The notes beneath the pieces were generated by a model. That model did not search any database. It was given only the letters and a program-made list of their open reading frames with translations, and was not told the origin of the DNA. Positions 14,674-27,500 of a DNA stretch of 64,000 nucleotides are shown here, one piece after another. Origin of the DNA: Jaapia argillacea MUCL 33604 (Eukaryota; Basidiomycota; Agaricomycetes; Jaapiales; Jaapiaceae); NCBI GenBank assembly GCA_000697665.1, contig KL197716.1, positions 1,185,878 through 1,249,877 on the forward strand. The letters are read 5' to 3'. Position numbers and translations under genes: made by a program. Every line of letters begins with the position of its first letter. Position 1 is the stretch's first letter.

Positions 14674-15132
14674 TTTTTCGTCGGATGAATTGTACAATCA
14701 CCCTCGTTTTTGATACTTTTTCGTGAAGGACGTTTGTTGTATCCCTAGACGAACATTGGATGTAGCTACTTGGAATTGGGTGTCCTTGAGTCGCGTATTG
14801 AAGCAATGCTTTGCAAAGCCGCGGTTATTCGGCCCAGCCTCATGGCGTAAGTCGACTTGCTTGTGATTACTTTCCATGTGATCGCGACGCGTTCGGGCAT
14901 GAGGGCCATATTTTGTGGATCACCGAGGGTACGTGATCATTCTCTCTCGGGCTTGAGTTTCGACCGACTGCAAATCGAAGACAGATGAGTAAGTATCCAC
15001 CTCAACTCTTCCCTATATCACAGTGCAAAGTGCGCATCCTGCAACCCCACCGGGATTTCTACCCCCCGAGTCTTCCTTTATAACCTTAACCGCTCATGAT
15101 GAGGCTTCTCTCACCATCTTTACTCCCCCACC
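14674..15132. other. Intergenic, glucanase 3' end and reductase promoter
   Basis: Contains no convincing coding frame. An ACGCGT element lies near 14888; pyrimidine-rich DNA precedes the next start codon. Confidence 0.4.
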
Positions 15133-16625
15133 ATGTCCGCCCCTACAGAATTTACTCGTGTCTTTCTGCACGAACGTCCTGAAACGGACTTTACCCCGAC
15201 CACTTTCAAGAGTGAGCGGTTGTCGCTGGAGACGCTCAAACCTGGCAATGGAGAGATCCTTGTCAAGATAAACTGGCTTTCTCTGGACCCGGCTATGAGA
15301 GGGTATGTTAAAGATCAGCGGAGTTACTTGCCTCCGGTGAAGATTGGTGAGACGATGAGGGGGATGTGTTTGGGCACTGTCGTGGAAGCAGGTAGTGAGA
15401 GTGTGTTCAAGAAGGGTGATTTCGTGACTGGGGTTTTTGGTGAGTGTGATATTTAGGCGTATGCATTAGTCGCTTATACCCGATCAGGTTGGACAGAATA
15501 TGCCGTAGCGAAGGACAAGGAGGCGACAAAGATCCAGTACGTCCACTTTGCGTCTAGTTGCCATCCGATTACCAACGTTTCCTAGAATCCCCAAAGGAGC
15601 TCAACTCATAGACTTCCTCGGGCCTCTCGGAACTTCAGGTGTGCTTAATCCGTCATTACTCGAAACCTTGTTGTGCTAATCCACTCATCAGGTCTCACCG
15701 CATACTTTGTCAGTCCCATTCCTCCCTTTCACTTATGGCCTTTCTCATTCCCCGTCTCTCAGGGCTTGAAAGACATCGGCCACCTTAAAGCCGGCGAAAC
15801 TCTTGTAGTTTCGGGAGCAGCAGGTTCGGTCGGTTCCATCGCCTGCCAACTGGGCAAGAAAGCCGGTGCCCGCGTCATCGCTATCGCTGGTTCTGCAGAC
15901 AAGTGTGCTTTCCTCGAGAAAGAACTCGGGGTCGATGTGGCGTTGAATTACAAGGACTCTGACTTTTACCAGAAAGTGAAGAAAGAAGTTGGATACCTGG
16001 ATGTGTATTTTGATAATGTTGGAGGTGATATGTTGGATTTCATGTTGACGAGGTTGAATAAGAATGCCAGGATCGTGCTGTGTGGTATGGTATTCTTTCA
16101 TCATGATGTTTGGCCGCGCTGACATCGATGTTCAGGTGCTATCTCTGATTATAGTACGACCTTAGTCGTAAATTCATTTCTTGGCGCCCACTTATCATCC
16201 CCATTCAGATGCTGCAAAACCCAAAGGCTTATCATCCTACCTTACTCTCATTTCTCAACGTGCCAAAATCGAAGGATTCATTGTGTGAGCACAAACTGAC
16301 TCCTTGTCTGGGTGTTGTCTCGAAACTCATCACGCTCTTCTTATCAGCCTTGACTACAAAGAGCAATGGGCATCCGCCATAGTCGAAATGTCGAAATGGC
16401 TTGAAGATGGATCTCTGAAACGAAAATTCCATATCGTCGAAGGGTTGGAGAGTGCGCCCAGTGCACTGCCCATGTTATTCACCGGCGGGAATACTGGGAA
16501 GTTGTGCGTCCTCCGTTCTCCATTGTTTCCTCTGACCTTCGGAACTTCTGTTCGTCACTGATATGAACTCTTTGCATTCCATTAGGGTGGTCAAGGTTGC
16601 GGAGGTACCGACGGCAAAGTTGTAA
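15133..16625 (+). CDS. Zinc-independent medium-chain reductase (NADP-dependent alkenal/leukotriene reductase type)
   Basis: NADPH-dependent oxidoreductase of the MDR superfamily, likely reducing alpha,beta-unsaturated carbonyls. The ATG at 15133 gives MSAPTEFTRVFLHERP. N-terminal GroES-like part: INWLSLDPAMRGYVKD and KIGETMRGMCLGTVVEAG. The Rossmann part has ETLVVSGAAGSVGSIACQLG, the AxxGxxG-type nucleotide loop, followed by ARVIAIAGSADKC and the family signature YFDNVGGDMLDFML. The zinc ligands of alcohol dehydrogenases are absent. It ends with GNTGKLVVKVAEVPTAKL and stop at 16625. At least six short introns are needed. Length (~340 residues) fits the family. Confidence 0.92.
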
Positions 16626-17078
16626 TTTGTATATCGGACTCAGCGAACTCAGAAGATGTACGACTATCGTGAAAATCTGATGAATCGCATGTGGCGATTT
16701 GGGCGATGAACTTGACAGACACGATAAGCCTCAAATCACCGACTCCTCTGCTCGAGACATGCATGTTGCCACCTGGGCAGCGTCTAAAGATGACTGAGGT
16801 AGAGTTCGACTTCTTTTCGATGCAATTATTGTGGGGTTGGTTGTCTCCAATTTTTCATCATTCGTCTTTCTTTGAAACTAGCTGCAGGCTCTCAGCTTAG
16901 CATCGTCCCTCAGTCTCTACAGTGGCAAGTGCGCTCGTCCATCCTAGGTTCAGTCATGATCCATTCCAACAACTAATTGTTCGTATTCCTTAGTATATCA
17001 GTACATTCATCCGAAGCTTAAACGCAACCGAAACGCATTAATGAAATGGACCCATTGGATATAACCCCAAGTCATCGC
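16626..17078. other. Convergent 3' region
   Basis: Lies between the stop codons of the reductase and the aquaporin, so it should hold both 3' UTRs. No gene seen. Confidence 0.5.
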
Positions 17079-18562
17079 TCAATGGTGATGCTCAATCGTA
17101 CCCTTTTCATCTCCAACAGAAGCAGTGGACAAATGACGACCCGCTAAGTCTTCACGCAGAGTCGCATGCCCAGAGTGTTCGGCATGTGCCTTGTGGGCGG
17201 CGAGAAACTCTTGTTGAGCATGAGGGAGGACTATCAATCACCGAAGCATCAGGGACATTCAACGGGAGTCATGTGGAGCTGGAGAAATGCGTACCTCGAC
17301 TGGAATCGGTAAAGAAGAACTCGTAGCAAGTCGCAGCGAGAATCATGGCCGGGATGTTGGTCAGTGCGGCGATAGCAGCATAGGTTCCTCCAGACGCCTT
17401 AGTACCCCAGATGGTCAAGGCCATTAAGCGGCCACCCAAGTCACGGGCAGTATTTGCGGCCACTAAGATATGGATCAGGAGGGGATCAGGGTATGATGAG
17501 GAGAGGAGGACTGACATCCAACAGGTGCGTAACCCCAGATCACGACAGCACTGTTTTCAAGAAGTCAATGTCAGGGTCAGGTCATGGATAGTAAGAGGAT
17601 GGGAACGTACTAAGCGAAACCGATTACGAAGGGCACAGCAGCCGGGGGGGTGAAGAAGTTGGTGGGGTCGAGGCAAGACCAGATGGCCATACCAAGGACG
17701 AAATCCTACAAACACACAATGAGCTCAAATTGAAGGTTCCAGCCATTAATCGGACGGGACTCACAGACACGAATTCGTTCAAGAAGACGTATCCCAAGTT
17801 GGCACCTGTTGGGGCGTATAAACCGAAGATACCGGCGAGGCCTTGTGGTGTGAAGTTCACTGCCTCCAAAACTCCCTTGGCGGCCAAGACCTCTTCCAGC
17901 GCCTAAATTAAACAGAAACAAGGTGAGTGAGGGGTATAGTGAGGAGGATGTGTGCTTACTTTGATTTCACCCTTATATTGCACATAGATCAACAAACAAG
18001 CGATGTACGCCCCAAAGATCTGGGAAATGATATATCTGCGGTCCGTCGGATTCAGCACTGCGAGGAAGATCGAACGTCGTTTGACTTACCTCGGGACCTT
18101 GCGAATGGGGAAGCCGCGGAAAATTGTCAAGGTGATGGTGACGCAGGGATTGAAATGACCACCAGAAGTCGAGGCACAGATGACGAGAGCGAGGACTATA
18201 CCCATCGCATACGCAATACCGACCTGGAGCAGAGCTGAACCGATACCCATCGTTAGTGCCCTTCCATCACAAACCAAGATCAGGACGTACATCCAACGGC
18301 TGGCTGGGATGTGAGGCCCCCGATAACGAAAGCCGCTGTTGAGCCGACTCCGCCATACACATAGAGGAACACCCCAAACTGCGAATTAATTCCCCTCAGC
18401 ATCTATCATACAGATCATCAAGATATAACTCACGAATTCTGCAACACACTCCACAAACCAATGAGCACCTCTGTGTCTCTGCTTCTCCCACACCTGGAAG
18501 AAACCTGGTCGCTGGGTAACATCAGCGAGATGCACCACTCCGGACGTGTGATGATTATTCAT
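17079..18562 (-). CDS. Aquaporin / aquaglyceroporin (MIP family)
   Basis: Membrane channel for water and possibly small neutral solutes. The best start is the ATG at 18562 (MNNHHTSGVVHLADVTQRPG). Six membrane segments can be traced across about seven exons: FVECVAEF...FGVFLYVYGGVGS, IAYAMGIVLALVICAS, the first half-helix GGHFNPCVTITLTI, YIISQIFGAYIACLLIY, FVLGMAIWSCLD, FVIGFAYAVVIWGYAPVGL, and the second half-helix AANTARDLGGRL. The canonical NPA boxes are NPC and NTA, as in a basidiomycete-specific group of aquaporins. The C-terminus is cytosolic and ends GDEKGTIEHH, stop at 17079. Selectivity cannot be read from the sequence. Confidence 0.9.
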
Positions 18563-21037
18563 GTCGAGGCCTTGCAATCGTCGAGTGGTAGAGGGGATGA
18601 GAGAAGAGCACGAAGAGCCGATGGCGGCCCTGTCCACCAGATACGTTCCAATTTATAGGTATGGTTTCCTCCACCCTCTTCATCATCACCGGATTCGCTT
18701 CTGCTCCCGGTTACGACAAGACCAACGCGGGGGTGCTATAACGTGACCGGCTATGGAGGATGCGGGGTTGTGGGGAAACCTGTTCCTGATCTGTAAATTG
18801 ATCGAGGCACAACAAATCATCCCTTTCGACTTGTTCGTTTTGAGATTTCTGCACCCCTCATTCTCTTGCCCTCCCTGACTCTCTTGAGTAGTAAAAAGAG
18901 CTCATCTGTTGGGATTCAGCTGTGTTATCTACGGTCATTACTCGGAACCTTGTATATGAAACTTCATCTATGCATTTTCATGACTTATTCTCATCAATCA
19001 ATGCCACCATGGCACAAATTTGGCTGCAATCTTTGTCTGGACGGATCGAGTCAATCGGCATTTGCGATCTGGTAAACCGATAAAGTCGCTTCGGGATCTA
19101 TAGCAACAACGCAAACATGCATTCTCCAGGACCATCGTGATCTCCCACTGGAGTGCTCGCGACGCCAACCACTACCATCGTGAAAATGATAACCGTACCG
19201 GATTCCTCTGGTCACCGAGCGGCCCACTCTTATCGAGGAAAGTTAGGACTCTTTCATTTTCGCGCTGCTAGGATGATAGATCTTCTTGCCTCTTGTTCCT
19301 TGGCCGGCCTGCGTAAAAGTGATTTTCCCTCGGGTTCCGGTTTGCCGTATCAGCAGTGGGGCGACTCATACTGGCTTGCTTGGGGGTGAAACTCTAAAAC
19401 ATTCGTACGTTTGTCGTCCAATGGGCCGCCTCGCTGGACTTGTGACCTTTGTTGCATACGACGTCTACGGATATCGGTATACCCCGTTGTGTTGAGTTCC
19501 TCCCGTTGGCGATGGGGTCGGGACATCGACTTGAGAATTTCGCGTCCAAATCAAGTTCTACTATCTCCCCTCGTCGCTCGAACTCTCTGGTCCTCTCTCC
19601 GCAATCTCTGGACCCTCTTTGTCATCTACTTCGCAAGGATCGTCGACCTACCCAAACCTTTTCGTGGTGCATCCAGATCATAACTAGCACTCGGAGATTC
19701 GAAAGCCCGTCGGTGTCTATCAAGCTCTCATCTGCACCCTAACTCTCTTGCGCTATTGAGTCGACATCGGATTGCTCGTTCCCCGTTTCCTCAAAAGACC
19801 TCACTTGCCTTTGTCCTCCGTTCGTGGACTTCGCCTCAATGAAGGTTTTGGCTCTCAGATCTCAGAGCTCCAATACCTGAGCTCGGAGAGCCGCAGGAGC
19901 GTAATGGCGAGTTGCATGTCCATGACCGAGTTGTCAATACTGACAGGCCCACTCCACGAACAACTTTTTCAACATGTCACCTCAACTCCATACTTCTCCA
20001 AGGTCAGCTGTTTCTTCTGCCTCCTCGCTTCGGGCGTCTCCACGCCCGTCTGTTTGTGTTGGGGTTAACCTGCAATCCTGACTGACATCGTCCACGTGTA
20101 ATTCGGCCGTATGTCTGTCATGACAATTCGAATTCCCGTCGTCTCAGTGCAATATTCTCGCTCTGTTACAAGCTGCCACCAGTGTCACAGCGATGCAAAC
20201 ACAAAGTCCCAGGAGGGGAACGCTAGAGCTCAAAATTCTTCCACACTGCAAACCTCGTCCTTCTTTACCATTCGCGCAATGATCTCATTTGCGTCTCCTG
20301 TAACTCGTGGTCGCTGGGCAACTCCTGCCTGCCGGAAATTGAGTTTGAAGAGTCTTGCAAGCCTCATGTCCTTTGGAATCCGGGGTGCCGTGAGTCTATG
20401 CACGTTCCCAGTCTCCACTTACTGTTCTCTTGCATTCGTCTTTGTCTTCTAGTCCTGCTTATCTGTCTCCCGGTTGTTCTCGCCCATCTCCAGCGTGTTG
20501 TGGTTTATTTGTGTCATACACGCGCAAAGACCCCGGCACAGCCAGTCGTCCGAGGCCGAATATTCGACCTGTAAAGTCTTTTGTTGTAGCTATAGAAACC
20601 TAACAAAAACATGGGCATCAGTGTATTGTGTCCAAGGGTTTTCCGTGGTCTGAAGATGAGCAAAGTTAGAGGGGAAATAAGAGGTAACGGAACCAAAACA
20701 GCAGTGGGTGAACAGGGGTCCGTGCATAGGCGTAAGGTTCCCGCCGCTGAATTGTGCCAACCCTTTGCTATCCCCCGTTGCGCTCGTCGCTAGTTGTATA
20801 CTCTGTTTTCTTTCCGACCAGCCTGTCTGGCAGCCTCGACAGGGTTTCCAAGGTGTTTCAGCTGTTGAATTCGGTAACGAGCAAGCTCGTCGTCGCTGGT
20901 CTCGAATATCCAACTTGCCTTTTCGGCACTGCTATCAGTTTAACTCGTCTCTTCACCTTCGCACTCGCCCGTGCTTTCGTTATTTTGTCTGCTTAGCTTT
21001 CCCTGTTTTCAATCTCTATTCCCTCTTCTGTTTCTAC
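18563..21037. other. Long intergenic region with a possible decayed Cys-rich gene
   Basis: 2.5 kb without a gene I can assemble. On the plus strand 20150-20580 has short Cys-containing frames (TSCHQCH at about 20170, CVSCNSWSLGNSC, then SPACCGLFVSYTRKDPG) that recall, loosely, the CxxC zinc finger of CDCA7/monoamine-oxidase-A-repressor-like proteins, but no single set of exons joins them. The last ~100 bases are the pyrimidine-rich leader of the ataxin-2 gene. Confidence 0.3.
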
Positions 21038-24000
21038 ATGGCGACGACCACACGACAACCAAAGCCGACACGAAAGGGCGAAACTCCAACGCCACGGTCT
21101 GTCCATCAGTTGTCACCACTTTAGCCCTTGTTTTCATCAGAATTTATTGTCACAGCCGTCCCGCCTGGGGCACTGGCGGTCGAGCTTCTCCTGCATTCTC
21201 TCCAGGCGTCAACAGTGTTCGCCTCCCCTCTAATACTAATCAGGGGCCCTTTGCTTCCCTCGCTCAAACGAACGGTACTCGTACGCCTGACCCTCACGAC
21301 CGAGTTTTGCAAGCCTTGTCGGGCTTGACTGTGCGTTCTCCTTTACTCAAATCATGATCGCAGTGGTTGAAACTCCCTGGCGTGCTGGCGCACAGGGAAC
21401 GACAATCACTCTTTTGACCAAGACTGGACAGCGCTACGAGGGTGTTGTTGCTTCGACATCTGGAGAGGGGGATACCAAGGGCGTATCGCTGAAGGACGTG
21501 AAGGAGGTGTCCATCCCCGGAGCAACTGCAAAGGAGCGACTCTTCATCGCTTGCACCAATATCGATACATGGACTTCAGGACCAGCCGACGCCAAACCGA
21601 CTAACGGTGATAGTATGTTCTCCCCGTATCAGTCTCGCAGCCGGTCGATTGCTAATATGCGTACACCGTTTCCTCCTCAGCTTTTAAAACCGATACCGAC
21701 ATCAGCCAGACCACTGCCCCTCGAAAGGAGCGTGAACTGAGGGCTTGGGCAGATGATATACCACCAGATATGCCCCCAGCGTCTGGCAACTTTGGCGCTC
21801 CACACACAGATGATATCACATTTGGTCCAGGTGCATCGAATAACTCCTGGGATCAATTCGCTGCCAACGAGAAGCTATTTGGTGTCAAGACCCAATTCGA
21901 TGAGGATGTATATACGACGAAATTGGACCGATCGCACCCTGATTTCAAGGAGCGAGAGCGAAAGGCCCAGCAGATTGCAAATGAGATTATGGGGGTGAGT
22001 CCGTCAGTTTGGCAGCGCACCTCCTCCGATCTGAATTTCGAGCTAGGGTACCACCAACAATGTTCACATTGCGGAAGAACGGAAGATGGATCACCTGGAT
22101 GATAGCGGTACGAATGAGGAGGAGAAGTCAGTGGTTCAACACACCTGTGATTTTTGTCTGACGTTTTGTCAGATACGGCGCCGTAGTTCGCGGAGCGAAT
22201 GCATATGTTCCGCCGGGTGCGCGCAAACTAACGCCATCGACAGGCGGCACACCCAAACCTGAGGTTCCCAAGGTTTCAATTAATGCTCCTGATGGTTCCC
22301 CTGTTGTCCAACCCCCACCATCAGCTACGCAGCCGGAAACCCCTCCTGCCACAACTAAGGCCACGCCGCCTGCCACCAATGGTGCCGCCGCGCCGGCTAA
22401 CAAGGTACGACACCCAGCCCTTATCAAGATGCCTACCTCCGCTGAATCTGAGGCGTTGCGGCAGCCCCCTGCTGACCCGCTCCCTGCCTTCCGGCAGTTT
22501 GTAACGACTGAGAAACAGAGGTTAACGCAAAAGCGACAGGCACTTGTCAAGAGCGAGATGGACAAGAGAATGGCGGAATTGCTCAAGTTCAGTCAGACCT
22601 TCAAGGTGAGCCTTGAAACAAGATTATCCTCTCTGGTTCTAACGAGTGTTGCCTTCCTTCAGCTCAATAAACCTATCCCTGAAGACCTGGTTCCCATCTT
22701 GGCTAAAGATGAGGAGAAGCAAAAGCAAATCCGCGAGAAATCCGAAAAGGACGCAGCTTCTACGCAGGCTCGTACAATTGGAGTCGCTTCCTCTGTGGTT
22801 AATGCTTCTCCACCAGCACGGTTACCCCAGCAACCTTCGACTCCCCTTGTGAAGGCTCCTTCAACCAAGGCTACATCACCCTCTGGGGCCGCGAAGCCTT
22901 CGATCATAGCATCAACGTCAAACCCAACTGTTCTCTCGAACGCAAAGCCCGCTGCTGCTGCTACCGCGAAGGTGGATGCCTCTAAATCGGCTCGCGTATC
23001 CATGGTCATCCAAGCCATCCCACCATTCAAAGGGAAGAAGCTCACACCTGTTGCAACCCCAACCGCTCCCAATGGTTCTACACCTTCTGTTAGTACTACC
23101 AGCTCGACTGGTGCTACCGCCAGTGGCGCAGCTGTTCCTCCTCCCTCTCCCCGAACTGCTCGATTGAATGTGACTGCTCCTTCGTTTAAGCCGAATCCTA
23201 AAGCCGTCGCCTTCACTCCAGTAAATTCTCGATAACTGAGAAGATCGTTCCCAGCTGATGCATTATTCCTCGTGTCTTAGGGCACCGCTTCGCCCAACCC
23301 CAGTGCTAGTCCTGTGTCGCCCAAGGCAAGGCTTCCTTCGGAAACGGTACGGCACTTCTCACGGGGTTTGTGCAGACGTCTAACTCTACGATAGCCCTCG
23401 GTATCTTCCACTCCGAATCCCTTCTTTGGTCGTCCCATCAAAAAGGGAGGTCCCGTCTCTATCAGGGATGATTTCAATCCCTTCAAGTACAATAAGGTTG
23501 CTGAGGCGTCAGCAGTTAGTGAGTGGAAATTGTTCTTGTCTGTTTTAATATTGTAAACCGACATGGATCAGGTGCCATCTGGCCGTATAATGGCAAAAGA
23601 TATCTACAAATGTTCCCACCAATTCAACCTCCCCCCCAGCAGCAATCTCCTCACATGCCTCCTCCTGGCCCGCCTCCCCTCCCACCCCCCACCTACGAAG
23701 AGGATCCCGCCGCACAGGCAGCACGTGGTTATGTCTATGCTTATCCTCCCTATGGCTACCCCGGACAGGTAAGTGGCAACGCCCGCCATTGGATACAAAC
23801 GTTGAAGTCAGTGGAACTCCAGCCCATGATGCAAGGCATGCCGCCGCCACCTGGCGCATATATGCCCAGTCCATTTATGCAGCCAATGCAGTACCAACCT
23901 GGAATGCCTCCACCAAATGGTCCGTCTCGTCTGACTTCCGTCACTTTCACATCTAATCGTTTTCTATAGCTATGTATGCGTCCCCATCGATGGGACAAAT

Positions 24001-24353
24001 GCCACGTGAGTTTTATTCTATATTTTCCAGGCATGCCTCTGGTGATGCCAACAGTTTTATACGCAGCGCAAGCCTACATGCAACCTCCGCCGCCCGGACC
24101 ATACCCGCCTCCACCAAACAGCGCTGGCCCTCGACCGTCGATGCCGGCGACGCCCATTCCCTCCCATGCTCACCCATACTATCACCAGAGCCCCCAACGT
24201 ATGTTCCAATTGAGTCCACTCTTATGAGATATTGAGTTCACCGTTTTTATAGTGCAACACGCTATCCCTTATCCTATGATGATGCAACAGGGAGTTCCTC
24301 ACCCTTACGAAGGCGCGCCACCTGCGCCTGTGCCGATGGGAGGGCATGCGTGA
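21038..24353 (+). CDS. PBP1: Ataxin-2 / Pbp1 homologue
   Basis: RNA-associated protein of stress granules and poly(A)-binding-protein complexes. The start is MATTTRQPKPTRKGETPT at 21038, and the next exon joins in frame (RRPAWGTGGRASPAF). The Sm-like ataxin-2 domain follows (DRVLQALSGLT, then GTTITLLTKTGQRYEGVV and RLFIACTNIDTWT). The LsmAD region reads SWDQFAANEKLFGVKTQFDE, then KLDRSHPDFKERERKAQQI. A long disordered Pro/Ala/Ser-rich region ends in SFKPNPKAVAFTP, which fits the PAM2 motif that binds the MLLE domain of poly(A)-binding protein. The C-terminus is Pro/Met/Tyr-rich (PPPGPPPLPPPTYEED), ending PVPMGGHA with TGA at 24351-24353. About ten introns. The terminal GCGTGAGTGG could also be a donor, so one more small exon is possible. 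Confidence 0.93.
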
Positions 24354-24526
24354 GTGGTTGGGGATTGCGTCGTCTAGGTCATCGGCTCGAGAGTTCTTCA
24401 TTCCCTCTTGTACCGGTCTGTTGTTGGAATGTCATGGCGAGTTTCAACGAGATTGATATCCAGGAACCAACACAAGAGACAGCATGCCAACAAAGGAAAA
24501 GAGGATTATTTACATCGTCCAGCACT

Positions 24527-27500
24527 CTACGCAGACTCCACGAATTTCTCGATTTTCTTCAGCATCTGCCGTAGAGCGTTGCCGCTCCGATTGCAATTCC
24601 GCTGCAACCATGCCTCCATTTCACCCCGTAAAGCATTGATCTCTGAACATAGTGGTAACGAACTATCCTCCCGTGCTTGGGACGAATTCAACAACAAATC
24701 AAACAATCTCGTCCAGATATCCCCCTGCCAATACCTCTTGAATGGGGTCGACAGTTTATACCGCTGAGTCTTATGCGCTGACGGCGTCGTGGAGAGGATT
24801 ACGGAGCTCTTCTCGATGTACTTGCCGAACAAGAGGCAGTATATGATGCCAGCCAGGCCGAAGTAATCGGTTTGGTAAGTCCAGGGTCGACCTTCCCGCA
24901 TCTCAAGGCAATCTCGAGCATCTGTGGGCCAGTCGCCTGTAAATTGCTGGCCAGCGGGGAAGAGGCGAGTGTCGATGGTTCGCCCGAAATCGATCAGCTT
25001 GACACCTTTGTAGCTCCAACCCTGCTCCCCAGAGGGCTGATATAAATTGGACCATGCAGATGCTCCGCCAGGTACATCCTCCAGCCGAACGAGACAGTTG
25101 TCGATCTTCATGTCTCCATGGATGAAACCAGCACTATGCATTCCATCGACGAGGCGGAGGAGTTCGATGCTGAAGAACATCACGAGGAGCTCGTCAAGAC
25201 ATGCCCCTTGTTGAGATATTTTCATATCACTGGCACGGTTGACAATGTCAAGGAGGGAGCCTTGGGGACACAGGTCGAGAATGAGGAAACTTTCGTCACG
25301 GAAAGCAAAGAGGTCATGTGGCTGAATCACCGAGTGTCGGAGGTGAGGGGGTAGCGTGTAGTGTATCCGTCTTAAGACGTGGAACTCCCAAAGATTCCTA
25401 GGTTTCACCACCTTGATCGCCAGTTTCTCCGGTTCGTCTTCTTCGTCTTCCTCATCTGAGGGAGCCTTTTGGGCTGAGAATACGGCCCCGAAACCACCTT
25501 CTCCCAACTTGTCCTCGACAACAAATTGTCGGTCGCCGAGGGACAGAAGGAACCCTTCGTCGACGTCCGCAAGTCGAGCGGCGCTCTGGCTAGTATTCCC
25601 ACTGGTCCTTCTGGCTCGTTTCCGCGCAAACTTTTGCAGTTCGGCCAATCGATTCGAGTCTTGATTGCTGAGCTCACAACCAGGATCCGGAGGAACCAGA
25701 GAGATGAGAGTCGCCATGATGGACGGGTCAAAGGGATTGCAAGGATTCGGAGGGGCAAAAGAGGATGCTCTCGACAAGACGTCCGAGAGACTCAAACTCC
25801 CAATTTTCTCAGCCAACCCATCAGACCCCGCACATTCTTCGTTTGCCTGACTCTGCGCCATAGGAATGGTATGACCATCCGATACTCGGAAAGGAGGCAA
25901 TCCCAAGTTCTCAAACGAACCAGAAGGACCGTTCTCCTCCTCGCTGACTTGAATACTAGGCGGAAGACTAGGTTCACGGATCTTGAATACCGCGTGAGGT
26001 TGAGATTTCCGCTGAGTGAGTGCCTCCTCTTCGGCTTCCTCTTCGATCCTCAACTCTTCCGCGAGCATCTCCGCAGCTTCATTTGCATCCCGCTGTCCGA
26101 AACCTTTATCCCCTGTAGGAGTAGCAAATACCGATAAGCCTCTCGTGCTCATGGTGAACTCGAACGTCCGCTCGGTGATTGGGGTCATAACATCGTACTG
26201 GCCGAGACGGCCCATGACAGGGACACGATGAGGGTACTGATTTTGGTTCCCGTCCTCTGGTTCTGGCTCCGGATCGTATCCCATTTCTTCATCGTATTCA
26301 GCTGGGTTTTGCTCCTCCTGCCCTGACGGATCTTGGCCATCATCCCAACTCTCATCACCGCCTTGCGAGGGTGGTTCCTTTTCCTGAACGGGTGGTGGAG
26401 CGAAAGCCAACCTCTGCTCCCCAAGGGCAAGCCGCAACGGAGGCTGATTCTGGCTTTGGCTCTGATTCTGATTTGAGTTTTGGCCATTCAATCCACCTCG
26501 TCTCGGCACAAATCCTCCCCCTCCATTCTCGTTCGCAGGCGGACGGCTGAAAACTCTAAAAGGCGTTCCGGCATCCATAAACGGGGCGAACTTCTTCGCA
26601 GGCGCTGCTTGTTTCTCCCTCTCCACACTAGCATTTTCAGCCCGTTCGTCGGAGAAAACGTCTCGCTCCTTGGTCGTAGACTGATTTTGCTGAGCCCCAA
26701 AGACGGTGAAAGCAGGCTGTTGTTCGCCTTTGTGGGTGGAAGCCGCTGGAGTGAAGACTTTAGAAAATACGTTTCCGTCTTGAGGTGCTGGTTTGAACAC
26801 TGTTCCGGACTTTGAAGCATTCTCGTTTGACGAAAAGGGAACGGGAGTCTCAGAGGTATCCTTGATAGAGAGTGCGCGGCGACGTAGGTCTGGAGTAAAG
26901 AGTGGTAGAGGCGTCTTGGAAGGGTTCTCATTATCGACGAACGGGGTGAACTGTCCAAGGGACAAAGGATGAGTTCAGCTAATGAACGGATCTTTGCTTG
27001 GGTTGTTCGCACCTTTGGAGGTCCAGGAGTAATGGCTTCAGCGCCGTCATCCACAAAAGGTTGAAATCCTGATGCCACATGAAAACTCAGTGGATGGCTT
27101 GTGACATAGGGAGTGCGATACGTACGAGGTGTCTTGGCTTGACCCGCATTTTCATTACTGCTAACTCGGCTGTGCCCGTTGTTGCTACTAGGGTCAACAA
27201 ACGGTCGGAAAGCTGAAACGCAAACCAGTCAGATTGATCTTGCCAGAGTGAAGATTGAAAAGGACTACCACTTACTAGGCGTCTTCAAAGGAATATCCGC
27301 ATGATCATCCATGAATGGCTTGAATCCTGCCACAACGACCAATCCCGTTAACGAACCCCAACTACATTCTCAATGAAACAAAAAACATACCAGGAGTTTT
27401 ACTCCCGACCTCTGCATTCTCATTACTCCCCGCCCTCTCATGCATTCTAGGTACAACCATGGGAACAGGCGTAACAGGATCGATCCTTCGGACAGGGGCA

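Noticed and set aside
22128-23216. Long minus-strand frames opposite ataxin-2
   Set aside because: Shadows of a Pro/Ala/Thr-rich coding strand; the plus-strand frames match the Pbp1 family.
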